From contig JBIOVX010000017.1 in the NCBI GenBank assembly GCA_044868005.1, forward strand, positions 1 to 64,000: a DNA stretch of 64,000 nucleotides, written 5' to 3'. The notes under the pieces were generated by a model. That model saw only the letters and a list, made by a program, of their open reading frames with translations, ran no database searches and was not told the origin of the DNA. Each line of letters opens with the position of its first letter. The stretch's first letter is position 1. Positions 1 to 6,880 of this stretch are shown here, piece by piece. Made by a program: the position numbers and the translations under genes. The stretch comes from DATARR01 sp044868005. GTDB lineage: Bacteria; Acidobacteriota; Thermoanaerobaculia; Multivoradales; UBA5704.

Positions 1-43
1 CCCCCCGCCCCTACGAAGACCTCTCGCGGAAATTTCTTTCTCC

Positions 44-59
44 TGGCACGGCTCTTGAT
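44..59 (+). promoter_or_regulatory. possible sigma-54 promoter of the OmpA-like lipoprotein gene
   Basis: TGGCACG, four bases, then TTGAT. This matches the -24/-12 consensus TGGCACG-N4-TTGCW except that the -12 GC reads GA. It lies about 50 bases before the chosen ATG at 109. The imperfect -12 element keeps this tentative. Confidence 0.3.
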
Positions 60-108
60 TGAAGGAGGCACGGGTACGTCCGAACGGACGCAACGGAAGG
101 AGACCAAC

Positions 109-807
109 ATGCTCAACCTGCATAGCAAGAAGACCCTCGGAGGCCTGACGGCTTCCGTGCTGATCCTCTCCCTGTTCGCCGGCTGCGCCTCCACGGCGCC
201 GCGTCCGCCGCGCGAGGAGCGCGTCACCAAGCGGGACCGCACCGCCAAGGGTGCGGGAATCGGCGCCGCCGCAGGAGCCGCCGCGGCCGTGCTCAAGGGC
301 AAGCGCGAGGCCGACGAGATCCTCGCCGGCGCCGCCATCGGCGCCGTCATCGGCGGCGGCATCGGCGCCTACATGGACGCCCAGCAGGAGAAGCTGGCGC
401 GCATCCCCGGCACCACCGTCGAGCGCGTGGACGACGACACCCTCCTGGTCCACTTCGAGTCCGACGTCCTCTTCGACGTCGATTCCGCCTCTCTCGACTC
501 CAGCGGCCAGTCCACCCTGGAGGACGTGGCCGGCGTCGTCAACCAGTACAACAAGACCGCCGTCATCGTACAGGGCCACACCGACTCCACCGGCAGCGAG
601 GAGCACAACCAGATGCTCTCCGAGCGGCGGGCCAGCTCGGTGGAAGGCTATCTCGTGAGCCGCGGCGTGGACGCGAACCGCGTGGCAGCCGTCGGCATGG
701 GCGAGGGTTATCCGGTGGCGAGCAACGACTCGGAGTCCGGCCGGCAGCAGAACCGCCGCGTGGACCTGCTCCTCAAGGCCAAGGCCGGGCCGTTGCGGGG
801 ACGGTAG
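109..807 (+). CDS. OmpA-family outer-membrane lipoprotein with glycine-zipper segment
   Basis: Predicted lipoprotein anchoring the outer membrane to peptidoglycan. The ATG at 109 is preferred over an in-frame upstream start at 55 because AAGGAG lies just before it and the protein then begins with a signal peptide ending in the lipobox LFAGC. Residues about 50-95 are Gly/Ala-rich with GxxxG spacing (glycine zipper), probably membrane-associated. The C-terminal ~115 residues are an OmpA domain: the GHTDSTGSEEHNQMLSERR segment is the peptidoglycan-binding core, followed by VAAVGMGEGYPVASN and NRRVDLLL. The layout resembles the Pal/YiaD type at a normal length of 232 aa. UdgX starts 8 bases downstream, so co-transcription is likely although the functions look unrelated. 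Confidence 0.9.
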   Translation: MLNLHSKKTLGGLTASVLILSLFAGCASTAPRPPREERVTKRDRTAKGAGIGAAAGAAAAVLKGKREADEILAGAAIGAVIGGGIGAYMDAQQEKLARIPGTTVERVDDDTLLVHFESDVLFDVDSASLDSSGQSTLEDVAGVVNQYNKTAVIVQGHTDSTGSEEHNQMLSERRASSVEGYLVSRGVDANRVAAVGMGEGYPVASNDSESGRQQNRRVDLLLKAKAGPLRGR

Positions 808-815
808 ACGCGCCG

Positions 816-1466
816 GTGCCGAAGACCCTCCACCCTCCCGCCTTCGAGTTCATCCCTGAGCGGCCGACGATCCCGAAGCTCTGGCAGGCCGCTCAGGGAT
901 GCCGGGCCTGCGATCTCTACAAGAACGCGACGCAGGCGGTGCTCGGCGAGGGGCCGCGGGAAGCCGCAGCCTTCTTCATCGGCGAGCAGCCGGGGGACCA
1001 GGAGGACCTCGCGGGCAAGCCTTTCGTCGGTCCCTCCGGCCGCGTGCTCGACGAAGCGCTGGCCGAGGCCGGCATCCCGCGCGAGGACGTCTTCGTCACC
1101 AATGCCGTGAAGCATTTCAAGTGGCGGCCCCGCGGCAAGCGGCGACTGCACGAGAAGCCCTCGATGGGCGAGATCAAGGCCTGCCGCCCATGGCTGGAGA
1201 CCGAGCTCGCGCTGATCAAGCCGCGGGTCATCGTCTGCCTCGGCGCCACCGCCGCGCAGTCGCTGATGGGACCCAAGTTCAAGATCACCGTCGAGCGCGG
1301 CAAGTTCTTCGAGACCCCCTGGGCTCCCTGGCTCACCGCCACCTATCACCCCTCGGCGATCCTCCGCATGCGCACGGAGACCGAGCGCCATGCCGCGCGG
1401 GAACTGTTCGTAAATGATTTACGAGGCGTGGCGGCGCACCTGCGCGAGGTTTTGGTTCACCACTGA
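816..1466 (+). CDS. udgX: UdgX-type uracil-DNA glycosylase
   Basis: Family-4-like uracil-DNA glycosylase with the hallmark of UdgX, the subclass that becomes covalently linked to the abasic site after removing uracil. Visible motifs are GEQPGDQED (residues 56-64, motif A), the insertion KRRLH (108-112) whose His112 corresponds to the cross-linking histidine of the KRRIH loop, and THPS-like motif B as YHPSAILR. Cys29, Cys32, Cys123 and Cys141 have the spacing of the [4Fe-4S] ligands. Length 216 aa is typical. Start is GTG at 816. The loop has Leu in place of the usual Ile, a conservative change. Family assignment is firm; suicide cross-linking is inferred from the loop. Confidence 0.88.
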   Translation: MPKTLHPPAFEFIPERPTIPKLWQAAQGCRACDLYKNATQAVLGEGPREAAAFFIGEQPGDQEDLAGKPFVGPSGRVLDEALAEAGIPREDVFVTNAVKHFKWRPRGKRRLHEKPSMGEIKACRPWLETELALIKPRVIVCLGATAAQSLMGPKFKITVERGKFFETPWAPWLTATYHPSAILRMRTETERHAARELFVNDLRGVAAHLREVLVHH

Positions 1467-1524
1467 TAGTCTCTCCATCCGTCCGATCCGTCCGTATCCG
1501 TCCATGTCTCCTTGGGAGGGCCCC

Positions 1525-2289
1525 ATGCAGGCCAACGGCATCAACGACGTGCTGCAGATCCTCGACGGCATCATCGCCGACTGCAAGGCGGCGAGCGATC
1601 CCATGGGCTACTTTCCCGCCCTCTACCGGCAGGTCACCCTCAAGGTGAAGCAGGGCATCGCGGCCGGCTTCTTCGACGACGGTCCGCGCATGGACCGCTT
1701 CGACGCCCTGTTCGCCAACCGCTACTTCGCCGCCTACGACGCCTGCCGCTCGGGCGGCACCCCGAGCAAGAGCTGGCAGGTGGCCTTCAGCTCCACCCAG
1801 TCGGGACAGCTCATCATCCTCCAGGACCTGCTGGTGGGCATCAACGCCCACATCAACCTCGACCTCGGCGTCGCCGCCGGCGAGAGCTTCCCGGGCCCGG
1901 CCCTCCAGGACTTCCACGGCGACTTCGACAAGATCAACGACATCCTCGGCGCCCTCATCCCGCCCGTGGAAACCGTCATCACCCGCTTCTCGCCCCTGCT
2001 CGGCGTCCTCGAGAAGATCGGCGGCAAGGACGCCGTCGAGGTGCTCGACTTCAGCATGGACGCCGCCCGCGACGACGCCTGGCTGCACGCCGTGATCCTC
2101 TCGCACCAGCCGCCGGCGATGTGGCCGCTCACCGTCAAGGCCCTGGACGCCAAGGTCTCCTTCCTCGGCAAGGTCATCGCGCAGCCGGTGGGAATCGTGG
2201 CGAGCGCCGTGCGCCTCATCCGCGACACCGAGAGCAAGGACGTGCCCGCCATCATCGACGCCCTGAATTCGATCGTGCCGCCGGCGTAG
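1525..2289 (+). CDS. DUF5995 family protein
   Basis: Cytoplasmic, mostly helical 254-aa protein resembling DUF5995, a family without known function. Recognisable parts are the N-terminal YFPALYRQVT segment, the central LLVGINAHINLDLG segment and the FHGDFDKIND segment. No signal peptide or membrane segment is seen. The ATG at 1525 is chosen because GGGAGGG sits just before it; an ATG at 1504 and one further upstream are in frame but lack a ribosome site. The two genes after it follow at 4-7 base spacing, so it is probably first in a short operon with the DinB-like gene. Confidence 0.7.
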   Translation: MQANGINDVLQILDGIIADCKAASDPMGYFPALYRQVTLKVKQGIAAGFFDDGPRMDRFDALFANRYFAAYDACRSGGTPSKSWQVAFSSTQSGQLIILQDLLVGINAHINLDLGVAAGESFPGPALQDFHGDFDKINDILGALIPPVETVITRFSPLLGVLEKIGGKDAVEVLDFSMDAARDDAWLHAVILSHQPPAMWPLTVKALDAKVSFLGKVIAQPVGIVASAVRLIRDTESKDVPAIIDALNSIVPPA

Positions 2290-2293
2290 CGCC

Positions 2294-2779
2294 ATGCAAA
2301 ACCCCCGCGTCGCCGTCCTCCTCCGCGACCTCGATCAGTGCTACGACCACAAGTCGTGGCACGGTCCCGTCCTGCGCGGCGCGTTGCGCGGCGTCTCCGC
2401 CGGGCAGGCCGCCTGGCGTCCGGCCCCGGGCCGCCACAACATCTGGGAGCTCGCCGTCCACGCCGCCTACTGGAAATACTCCATCCTCCGCCGTCTGCGC
2501 CGGGAGGAGGACATCCGCTTTCCCGTGAAGGGGAGCAACTGGTTCCCGCGCCCCGAAGGCGAAGCCACCGAGCGGGCCTGGAAGGCGGACCTGCAGCTCC
2601 TGGCGGACATGCACCGCCGCCTCCGCGCCGCCGTGGCGGCCCTGCGCGACGGCGATCTGGAAGAGATCCCCGAAGGGAGCAAGACCCGCGTCCTCGATCT
2701 CGTGCTCGGCGTGGCCCGGCACGACATCTACCATGCGGGACAGATTCAGTTGCTGAAGCGGTTGTATCCGAACGCGTAA
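2294..2779 (+). CDS. DinB/YfiT-like four-helix-bundle protein
   Basis: 161-aa protein of the DinB superfamily, metal-binding four-helix bundles, many of which act as bacillithiol- or mycothiol-dependent transferases. Candidate metal ligands are the histidines in NIWELAVHAAYWK and in VARHDIYHAGQIQLLKR, the latter being the usual C-terminal HxxxH signature. It begins 4 bases after the DUF5995 stop and probably shares its transcript. The actual substrate cannot be told from sequence. Confidence 0.8.
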   Translation: MQNPRVAVLLRDLDQCYDHKSWHGPVLRGALRGVSAGQAAWRPAPGRHNIWELAVHAAYWKYSILRRLRREEDIRFPVKGSNWFPRPEGEATERAWKADLQLLADMHRRLRAAVAALRDGDLEEIPEGSKTRVLDLVLGVARHDIYHAGQIQLLKRLYPNA

Positions 2780-2786
2780 GAGATCG

Positions 2787-3386
2787 TCAGACCGGCTCTT
2801 CTTCGTCCGGCTCTGGAGGGATCTCTCCCCAGATCAGCGACAGATCGATCTCCACCGCCTCGAAGGGCTCAGCCCGCACCTTGTCCTCATTGGCATGGAC
2901 CCCGGCGATCAGCCAGCGGCCTTCCTGAAGACGCAGGACTTCCAGAGTGCGTGCCACCGGCTCCAGCAGCCAGACGTGTGCTACCCCTTCCCGAGCATAG
3001 ATAGGCAGCTTGGTGACCCGGTCGAACCGCATCGTCGAGGGTGAGAGGACCTCGCACAGCCAGTCCGGGACGACGGTATAGGGGCCCTTGCGTGGCGAGA
3101 CAAAGCGTTCCCGTCGCCAGCCAGCCAGGTCCGGAACGAGGATCTGGGAGCCAAAGCGGATCTTGGGCTCCACCAGGATGACCCAGCCTCCCGGGCCGCC
3201 GATGCCCTGTCGAAGAGGTGCGAAGAGAAAGCCTGTAAGGGCCGAGGCAGCTTCCGTGTGCGGCGGGTCGGGCCGCGGATGAACGATCAGCTCCCCGTTG
3301 ACGATCTGGCCGATGACGTCCTCCGGCAGATCCTCCAGATCTCGCTCGGTAGCGGGACCCGGATGCGAGAGAGGCTGGGCGCACAT
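2787..3386 (-). CDS. Uma2 family (DUF820) putative restriction-endonuclease-fold protein
   Basis: 199-aa protein of the Uma2/DUF820 family, which has a PD-(D/E)XK nuclease fold and is usually of unknown biological role. The core is visible as VEPKIRFG, LVPDLAGWRRER (conserved Asp in VPD), PDWLCEVLSPST (Glu of the active site) and the KLPIYAREGVAHVWLLEP block. It is convergent with the DinB-like gene, the two stops being 7 bases apart. Its ATG lies just downstream of the terminator that ends the candidate ncRNA on the same strand. Confidence 0.85.
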   Translation of the reverse strand: MCAQPLSHPGPATERDLEDLPEDVIGQIVNGELIVHPRPDPPHTEAASALTGFLFAPLRQGIGGPGGWVILVEPKIRFGSQILVPDLAGWRRERFVSPRKGPYTVVPDWLCEVLSPSTMRFDRVTKLPIYAREGVAHVWLLEPVARTLEVLRLQEGRWLIAGVHANEDKVRAEPFEAVEIDLSLIWGEIPPEPDEEEPV

Positions 3387-3399
3387 GGGACCAGTTTAC

Positions 3400-3441
3400 C
3401 CAAAAACGAAAACCCCCGGTCCACGAGGGTACCGGGGGTTT
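3400..3441 (-). terminator. Rho-independent terminator of the candidate ncRNA
   Basis: An 11-bp perfect stem AAACCCCCGGT / ACCGGGGGTTT (3431-3441 with 3410-3420) with a 10-base loop, followed on the minus strand by TTTTCGTTTTT. It ends the structured region and separates it from the Uma2 start at 3386. Confidence 0.8.
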
Positions 3442-3687
3442 AAGGGTCCGTTTCGGTGGCGTTGGGTTGGCCCTCTAGGGGTCACACCCTCCATGTGCCA
3501 CGGACACGTGGAGGATCCCCTTACGAGGACGCCACCTCCACAGAACCGTGTTTACCTTCGTTCACTGGACCACCTCCTTCCTGGGCGTATCCATAACCGG
3601 CGGGTCCCAGCCCGCCCAGCTCCGTGGGCCGCCCAAGCCTCATTGGAGCCGCCACGTCTCTCCTGGAAGGAGGCGTGGACCCTTAAC
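3400..3687 (-). ncRNA. candidate structured non-coding RNA, about 290 nt, with own terminator
   Basis: No plausible gene fills this region, but the minus strand folds extensively. A 10-bp perfect closing helix pairs 3677-3686 with 3440-3449 (TTAAGGGTCC/GGACCCTTAA). Inside are two domains. One is closed by a 9-bp helix (3665-3673 with 3573-3581) and contains a GGCGGG/CCCGCC hairpin. The other is a long stem, 3472-3528, built of CCTC/GAGG, AGGGGTC/GATCCCCT and a 10-bp apical helix (3488-3497 with 3505-3514, one wobble). A terminator hairpin with T-rich tail follows immediately. A TTGACT hexamer (3720-3725, read on minus) could be a -35 element; no clear -10 is visible. Not recognised as RNase P, tmRNA, 6S or SRP RNA. 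Confidence 0.55.
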
Positions 3688-3770
3688 ACAATCCATATGG
3701 TCTGAGATGTCGGAGAAAAAGTCAACGGCTGAGCGGGGTTAGGGGGGGAGCCCAATTCGGGCCGGTCACG

Positions 3771-3929
3771 CTTCGAAGCCTCACCCCCTGTCCCCCTCTC
3801 CCTGACGGGCGAGGGGGGACGCATGCGAAGGATATTGCCCAGGAGGCGGCCTCCTACCGGCAAAACCGGCTGTGGATCGTCCCCCCCTCGCCCGTCAGGG
3901 AGAGGGGGACAGGGGGTGAGGCTTCGAAG
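3771..3929. repeat. long palindromic intergenic element, copy 1
   Basis: Inverted repeat with arms 3771-3821 and 3878-3929, identical apart from one extra C in the right arm, around a 56-base spacer. The core of the arm runs from CCTCACCCCCTGTCCCC to GAGGGGGGACG. The same core forms the arms of a second element at 53263-53441. The outer ends of the arms (CTTCGAAG here) are still complementary to each other although they differ from copy 2. No gene is seen in 3690-3998 besides this element. Confidence 0.9.
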
Positions 3930-3998
3930 GGCAGATCCCTCCATCCACCCCCGGCCCTCCGGGCTCCGCTTCGGCGCCCCTGTTAAACTGCCCCCGCC

Positions 3999-5387
3999 AT
4001 GCCTACCGTCACCTTCCACGGCGCCTGCGGCGTCGTGACCGGCAGCTCCACCCACCTCGACTGGGGGGAGCACAAGGTCCTCGTCGACTGCGGCATGTAT
4101 CAGGGCGGCGAGGAGCTGGAGCTGCGCAACCGCAACCCGTTCCCGTACCGGCCGTCCGAGCTGACCGCCGTCGTCGTCACCCATGCGCATCTCGACCACA
4201 CGGGCCTGCTGCCGCGCCTGGCCGCCGAGGGCTTCTCGGGGCCCATCTACTGCACGAAGGCGAGCCGGGGCCTCATCTCGCTCGTCCTCCAGGACGCCGG
4301 CGAGCTGCAGGAGGAGGAGGCCCGCTACGCGCGCCAGAAGGGCTACAGCCGGCATCGCGAGCCGCAGCCGCTCTATACCTCCGAAGACGCCCGCCGGACG
4401 CTGAAGCTCCTGGAGACGGTGCCGTTCGACGAGGAGCGGGAGCTCTTCCCGGGCGTGCGCGTGCGCTTCACCCGCGCCGGCCACCTGCTGGGCGCGGCCA
4501 GCGTCGAGATCTCCGGCAAAGGCGCCGACGGCGAGCGCCGCACCTGGTGCTTCTCGGGCGACGTCGGCCGCTACGGCGTGCCCATCCTCAGGGATCCCGA
4601 GCCGCCTCCCGCGCAGGCCGCCGCCCTCCTGCTCGAATCCACCTACGGCGACCGCCGGCATTCTCCGGAGGATGCGGCGGAAGCGCTGAGGAAGATCATC
4701 GAGGAGACCTACGGCCGCGGCGGCATGGTGATCATCCCCGCCTTCGCCCTCGGCCGCACGCAAGAGGTGCTCTATCACCTCTCGGCGCTCGCGGATGCCG
4801 GCCGGCTCGATCCCTCGACCGTCTTCCTGGACAGCCCGATGGCGATCGATGCCACCGACATCTACCAGCGGGCCGAAGCCGAGCACGACGAGGAGTTCTC
4901 GGCCCTCGCCAACGATCCGCTCCAGGCCAGCCGCTTCGTCCGCGTGCGCACCGTCGATCAGTCCAAGGTGCTCAACAGCCGCTCCCAGCCGGCGGTCATC
5001 GTGGCCTCGAGCGGCATGGCCAACGGCGGCCGCGTGGTTCACCACCTGCTCCATCGCCTGGGCGATCCGCGGAGCTCCGTGGTCTTCGTCGGCTATCAGG
5101 CGGCCGGCACCCGTGGCCGCGCCCTGGTGGACGGCGCCGAGACGATCGCCATCCACGGCCAGACGGTGTGGGTGAAGGCGCGCATCCTCCAGCTCCAGGG
5201 GCTCTCGGCCCACGCCGACCGCGACGAGCTGCTGCGCTGGTGCCGGGCGCTGCCCGCGCCGCCGCAGCGGATCTTCCTGAACCACGGCGAAGACCCGGCG
5301 CGCAAGGCGCTCGCCGCGGCCATCGCCGACGAGCTGGGCTGGCCGCGGCCGCACCTGCCGCTCACCGGAGAGACCGCGCCTTGGTAG
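3999..5387 (+). CDS. beta-CASP metallo-beta-lactamase-fold ribonuclease (TTHA0252/CPSF73-like)
   Basis: 462-aa RNA-processing metallohydrolase. The metallo-beta-lactamase part carries THAHLDH (61-67), the two-zinc site; further ligands are H in FTRAGHLLGAAS and D in FSGDVGRYG. The inserted beta-CASP domain spans roughly residues 210-390 (LLLESTYGDRRH, IIPAFALGRTQEVLYHL, FLDSPMAI, VIVASSGM). The C-terminal LSAHADRDELLRW and FLNHGE motifs supply the last histidines. All catalytic motifs are intact. Bacterial relatives have endo- or exoribonuclease activity. The downstream gene overlaps its stop by 7 bases. Confidence 0.92.
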   Translation: MPTVTFHGACGVVTGSSTHLDWGEHKVLVDCGMYQGGEELELRNRNPFPYRPSELTAVVVTHAHLDHTGLLPRLAAEGFSGPIYCTKASRGLISLVLQDAGELQEEEARYARQKGYSRHREPQPLYTSEDARRTLKLLETVPFDEERELFPGVRVRFTRAGHLLGAASVEISGKGADGERRTWCFSGDVGRYGVPILRDPEPPPAQAAALLLESTYGDRRHSPEDAAEALRKIIEETYGRGGMVIIPAFALGRTQEVLYHLSALADAGRLDPSTVFLDSPMAIDATDIYQRAEAEHDEEFSALANDPLQASRFVRVRTVDQSKVLNSRSQPAVIVASSGMANGGRVVHHLLHRLGDPRSSVVFVGYQAAGTRGRALVDGAETIAIHGQTVWVKARILQLQGLSAHADRDELLRWCRALPAPPQRIFLNHGEDPARKALAAAIADELGWPRPHLPLTGETAPW

Positions 5388-6727
5388 ACGTCGAGACCTC
5401 CGGCGACGTCACGTCGATCGGTCCGCTTCCCCGCCGCGACCGCGGCGGCCCGTCGCTCGCCGGCAAGCTCGCCCGCTACTTCCACCTCACCTTCCGCCAG
5501 TCGTACGAGGACTCGATCCTCCTCACCGCCTCGGCGCTCGCCTTCGTCACCGTGCTCTCGCTCATCCCGCTGCTGACCGCCTTCTCCTTCGTCGGCGCGC
5601 GGGTGTTCAGCCAGTATCCGCAGCGCAGCCTGGAGGTCTTCGTCCAGATCCTTCCCTACACGGACAAGAGCGTCGTCGAGAAGATCTCCGAGTTCCTCGA
5701 CCAGGCGGAGACCATCCACGGCTTCGGCGTCGTCGTCTTCTTCCTCACCACGCTGCTGCTCTTCTCCACCGTCGAGGAGAGCCTCAACAAGATCTGGATC
5801 GTCTATCAGCGCCGGCCTTTCCGGGTGCGCCTGCTCTCCTTCGTCCTCCTCCTCTTCTTCGGTCCCATGCTCATCGGCGCCACCTTCTCCAGCCTCATCC
5901 TGCTGCGCCAGAGCCCGGCGTTGCGGCGGGTGTTCCAGGAGTCGGTGCTGCTCAACCTGCTGCCCTTCGTGGCCACCGTCGCCGGCCTCACCATCCTGTA
6001 CTGGGTGGTGCCCTACACGGCGGTACGGTGGAGGAACGCCTTGGCCGGCGGGCTGCTCGCCGGCATCCTGCTCGAGATGCTGCGCCAGGGCTTCGGCTCC
6101 TACGTCGACCTCTTCCGCAACGTCAACGTCGTTTACGGCGGCTACGCCTTCGCGCTGCTCTTCATGGTGTCGCTCGAGCTGACGTGGACGATCATCCTCT
6201 TCGGCGGCGAGGCGGCGTACACGGCGCAGCACTTCGGCATCCTCGCCCGCGGCCTGCACCGCCATCCGCCGGTGCAGGCGAGCTGGGTGGGATTAGCCGC
6301 CCTGACGCTGATCGCCCGCCGCTTCACCCGCGGCGAGCCGGCGCTCTCCCGCGAGGTCCTCGCCGACCGCCTGAGCCTGACCGTGGGCGAGGTGGAGCGC
6401 ATCCTTCATCCGCTCCTCACCCAAGGCCTGCTCAAGATCCACGGCGGCAAAGAGTACGTCCTCGCCGCCGATCCGCACGAGATAGGAGTGGAGCAGGTCC
6501 TCGCCGCCTACGACCACCGGGCGCGCCGCGGCGCCGGGCTGGTGGGAGGCGAGATCGCTGCGCGCCTGGAAGAGCTGATCGGCGACCTCGCCGCCGGCCG
6601 GGCCGGAACGCTTGGCTCGCTAACGGTGGCGGATCTGCTGGAGGCGCCGAAGGCCGCGGAAACGTCGTCCTTGCAAGAGCTTGCCCCCGCGGCTACAATA
6701 CCGCCCTCCCGCACCGTGGGGCAGTAG
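5381..6727 (+). CDS. YihY/BrkB family inner-membrane protein with C-terminal winged-helix domain
   Basis: About 448-aa integral membrane protein of the YihY family (formerly mis-called RNase BN; function unknown). Five to six hydrophobic segments lie between residues about 50 and 300 (ASALAFVTVLSLIPLLTAF, FGVVVFFLTTLLLFST, LLSFVLLLFFGPMLIGA, LLPFVATVAGLTILYWVV, AFALLFMVSLELTW). A soluble C-terminal part looks like a winged helix (SREVLADRLSLTVGEVERIL). No ATG or GTG is well placed; TTG at 5381, overlapping the previous stop, is the likeliest start and implies translational coupling. The TAG stop falls inside the 5' end of tRNA-Ala, so gene and tRNA overlap by 10 bases. Confidence 0.85.
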   Translation: MVDVETSGDVTSIGPLPRRDRGGPSLAGKLARYFHLTFRQSYEDSILLTASALAFVTVLSLIPLLTAFSFVGARVFSQYPQRSLEVFVQILPYTDKSVVEKISEFLDQAETIHGFGVVVFFLTTLLLFSTVEESLNKIWIVYQRRPFRVRLLSFVLLLFFGPMLIGATFSSLILLRQSPALRRVFQESVLLNLLPFVATVAGLTILYWVVPYTAVRWRNALAGGLLAGILLEMLRQGFGSYVDLFRNVNVVYGGYAFALLFMVSLELTWTIILFGGEAAYTAQHFGILARGLHRHPPVQASWVGLAALTLIARRFTRGEPALSREVLADRLSLTVGEVERILHPLLTQGLLKIHGGKEYVLAADPHEIGVEQVLAAYDHRARRGAGLVGGEIAARLEELIGDLAAGRAGTLGSLTVADLLEAPKAAETSSLQELAPAATIPPSRTVGQ

Positions 6728-6793
6728 CTCAGCTGGGAGAGCACCACGTTCGCAACGTGGGGGTCGAGGGTTCGAATCCCTTCTGCTCCACCA
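6718..6793 (+). tRNA. tRNA-Ala (anticodon CGC)
   Basis: Complete cloverleaf: acceptor GGGGCAG/CTGCTCC with a G3:T70 wobble (the alanine identity pair), D arm around AGCTCAGCTGGGAGAGC, anticodon arm CCACG-TTCGCAA-CGTGG giving CGC, T arm AGGGTTCGAATCCCT, discriminator A and encoded CCA. Its 3' 55 bases are duplicated at 13518-13572 and, degenerately, at 11498-11544, so it is the probable insertion target of the downstream island. Confidence 0.96.
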
Positions 6794-6880
6794 TCCGTTT
6801 CCCGTCTCCCTCCTTTTGGATCAGCCGCGTTTAAAATCGTCGAATATCGGTGGTGATGGCTCTGCGCTTCCGGAGGTGCG

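Noticed and set aside
3400..3687. Candidate RNA as 6S, SRP, RNase P or tmRNA
   Set aside because: None of the conserved cores (SRP GGAA-loop with AGCAG, RNase P GAGGAAAGTCC, tmRNA CCA acceptor, single 6S rod) is visible.
3298..3742. Plus-strand ORFs over the structured region
   Set aside because: Composition is not protein-like, no ribosome sites, and they run through the stems of the RNA fold.
3552..5354. Long minus-strand ORFs opposite many genes (also opposite the 36.9-41 kb, 57.7-60 kb and 60.8-62 kb genes)
   Set aside because: Mirror-frame openness due to high GC; compositions rich in Arg, Gly, Glu or Asp with no domains.
4547..5380. Upstream extension of the YihY protein across the RNA hydrolase gene
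   Set aside because: Off-frame, Arg/Pro-rich reading of the hydrolase; membrane protein begins after 5381.
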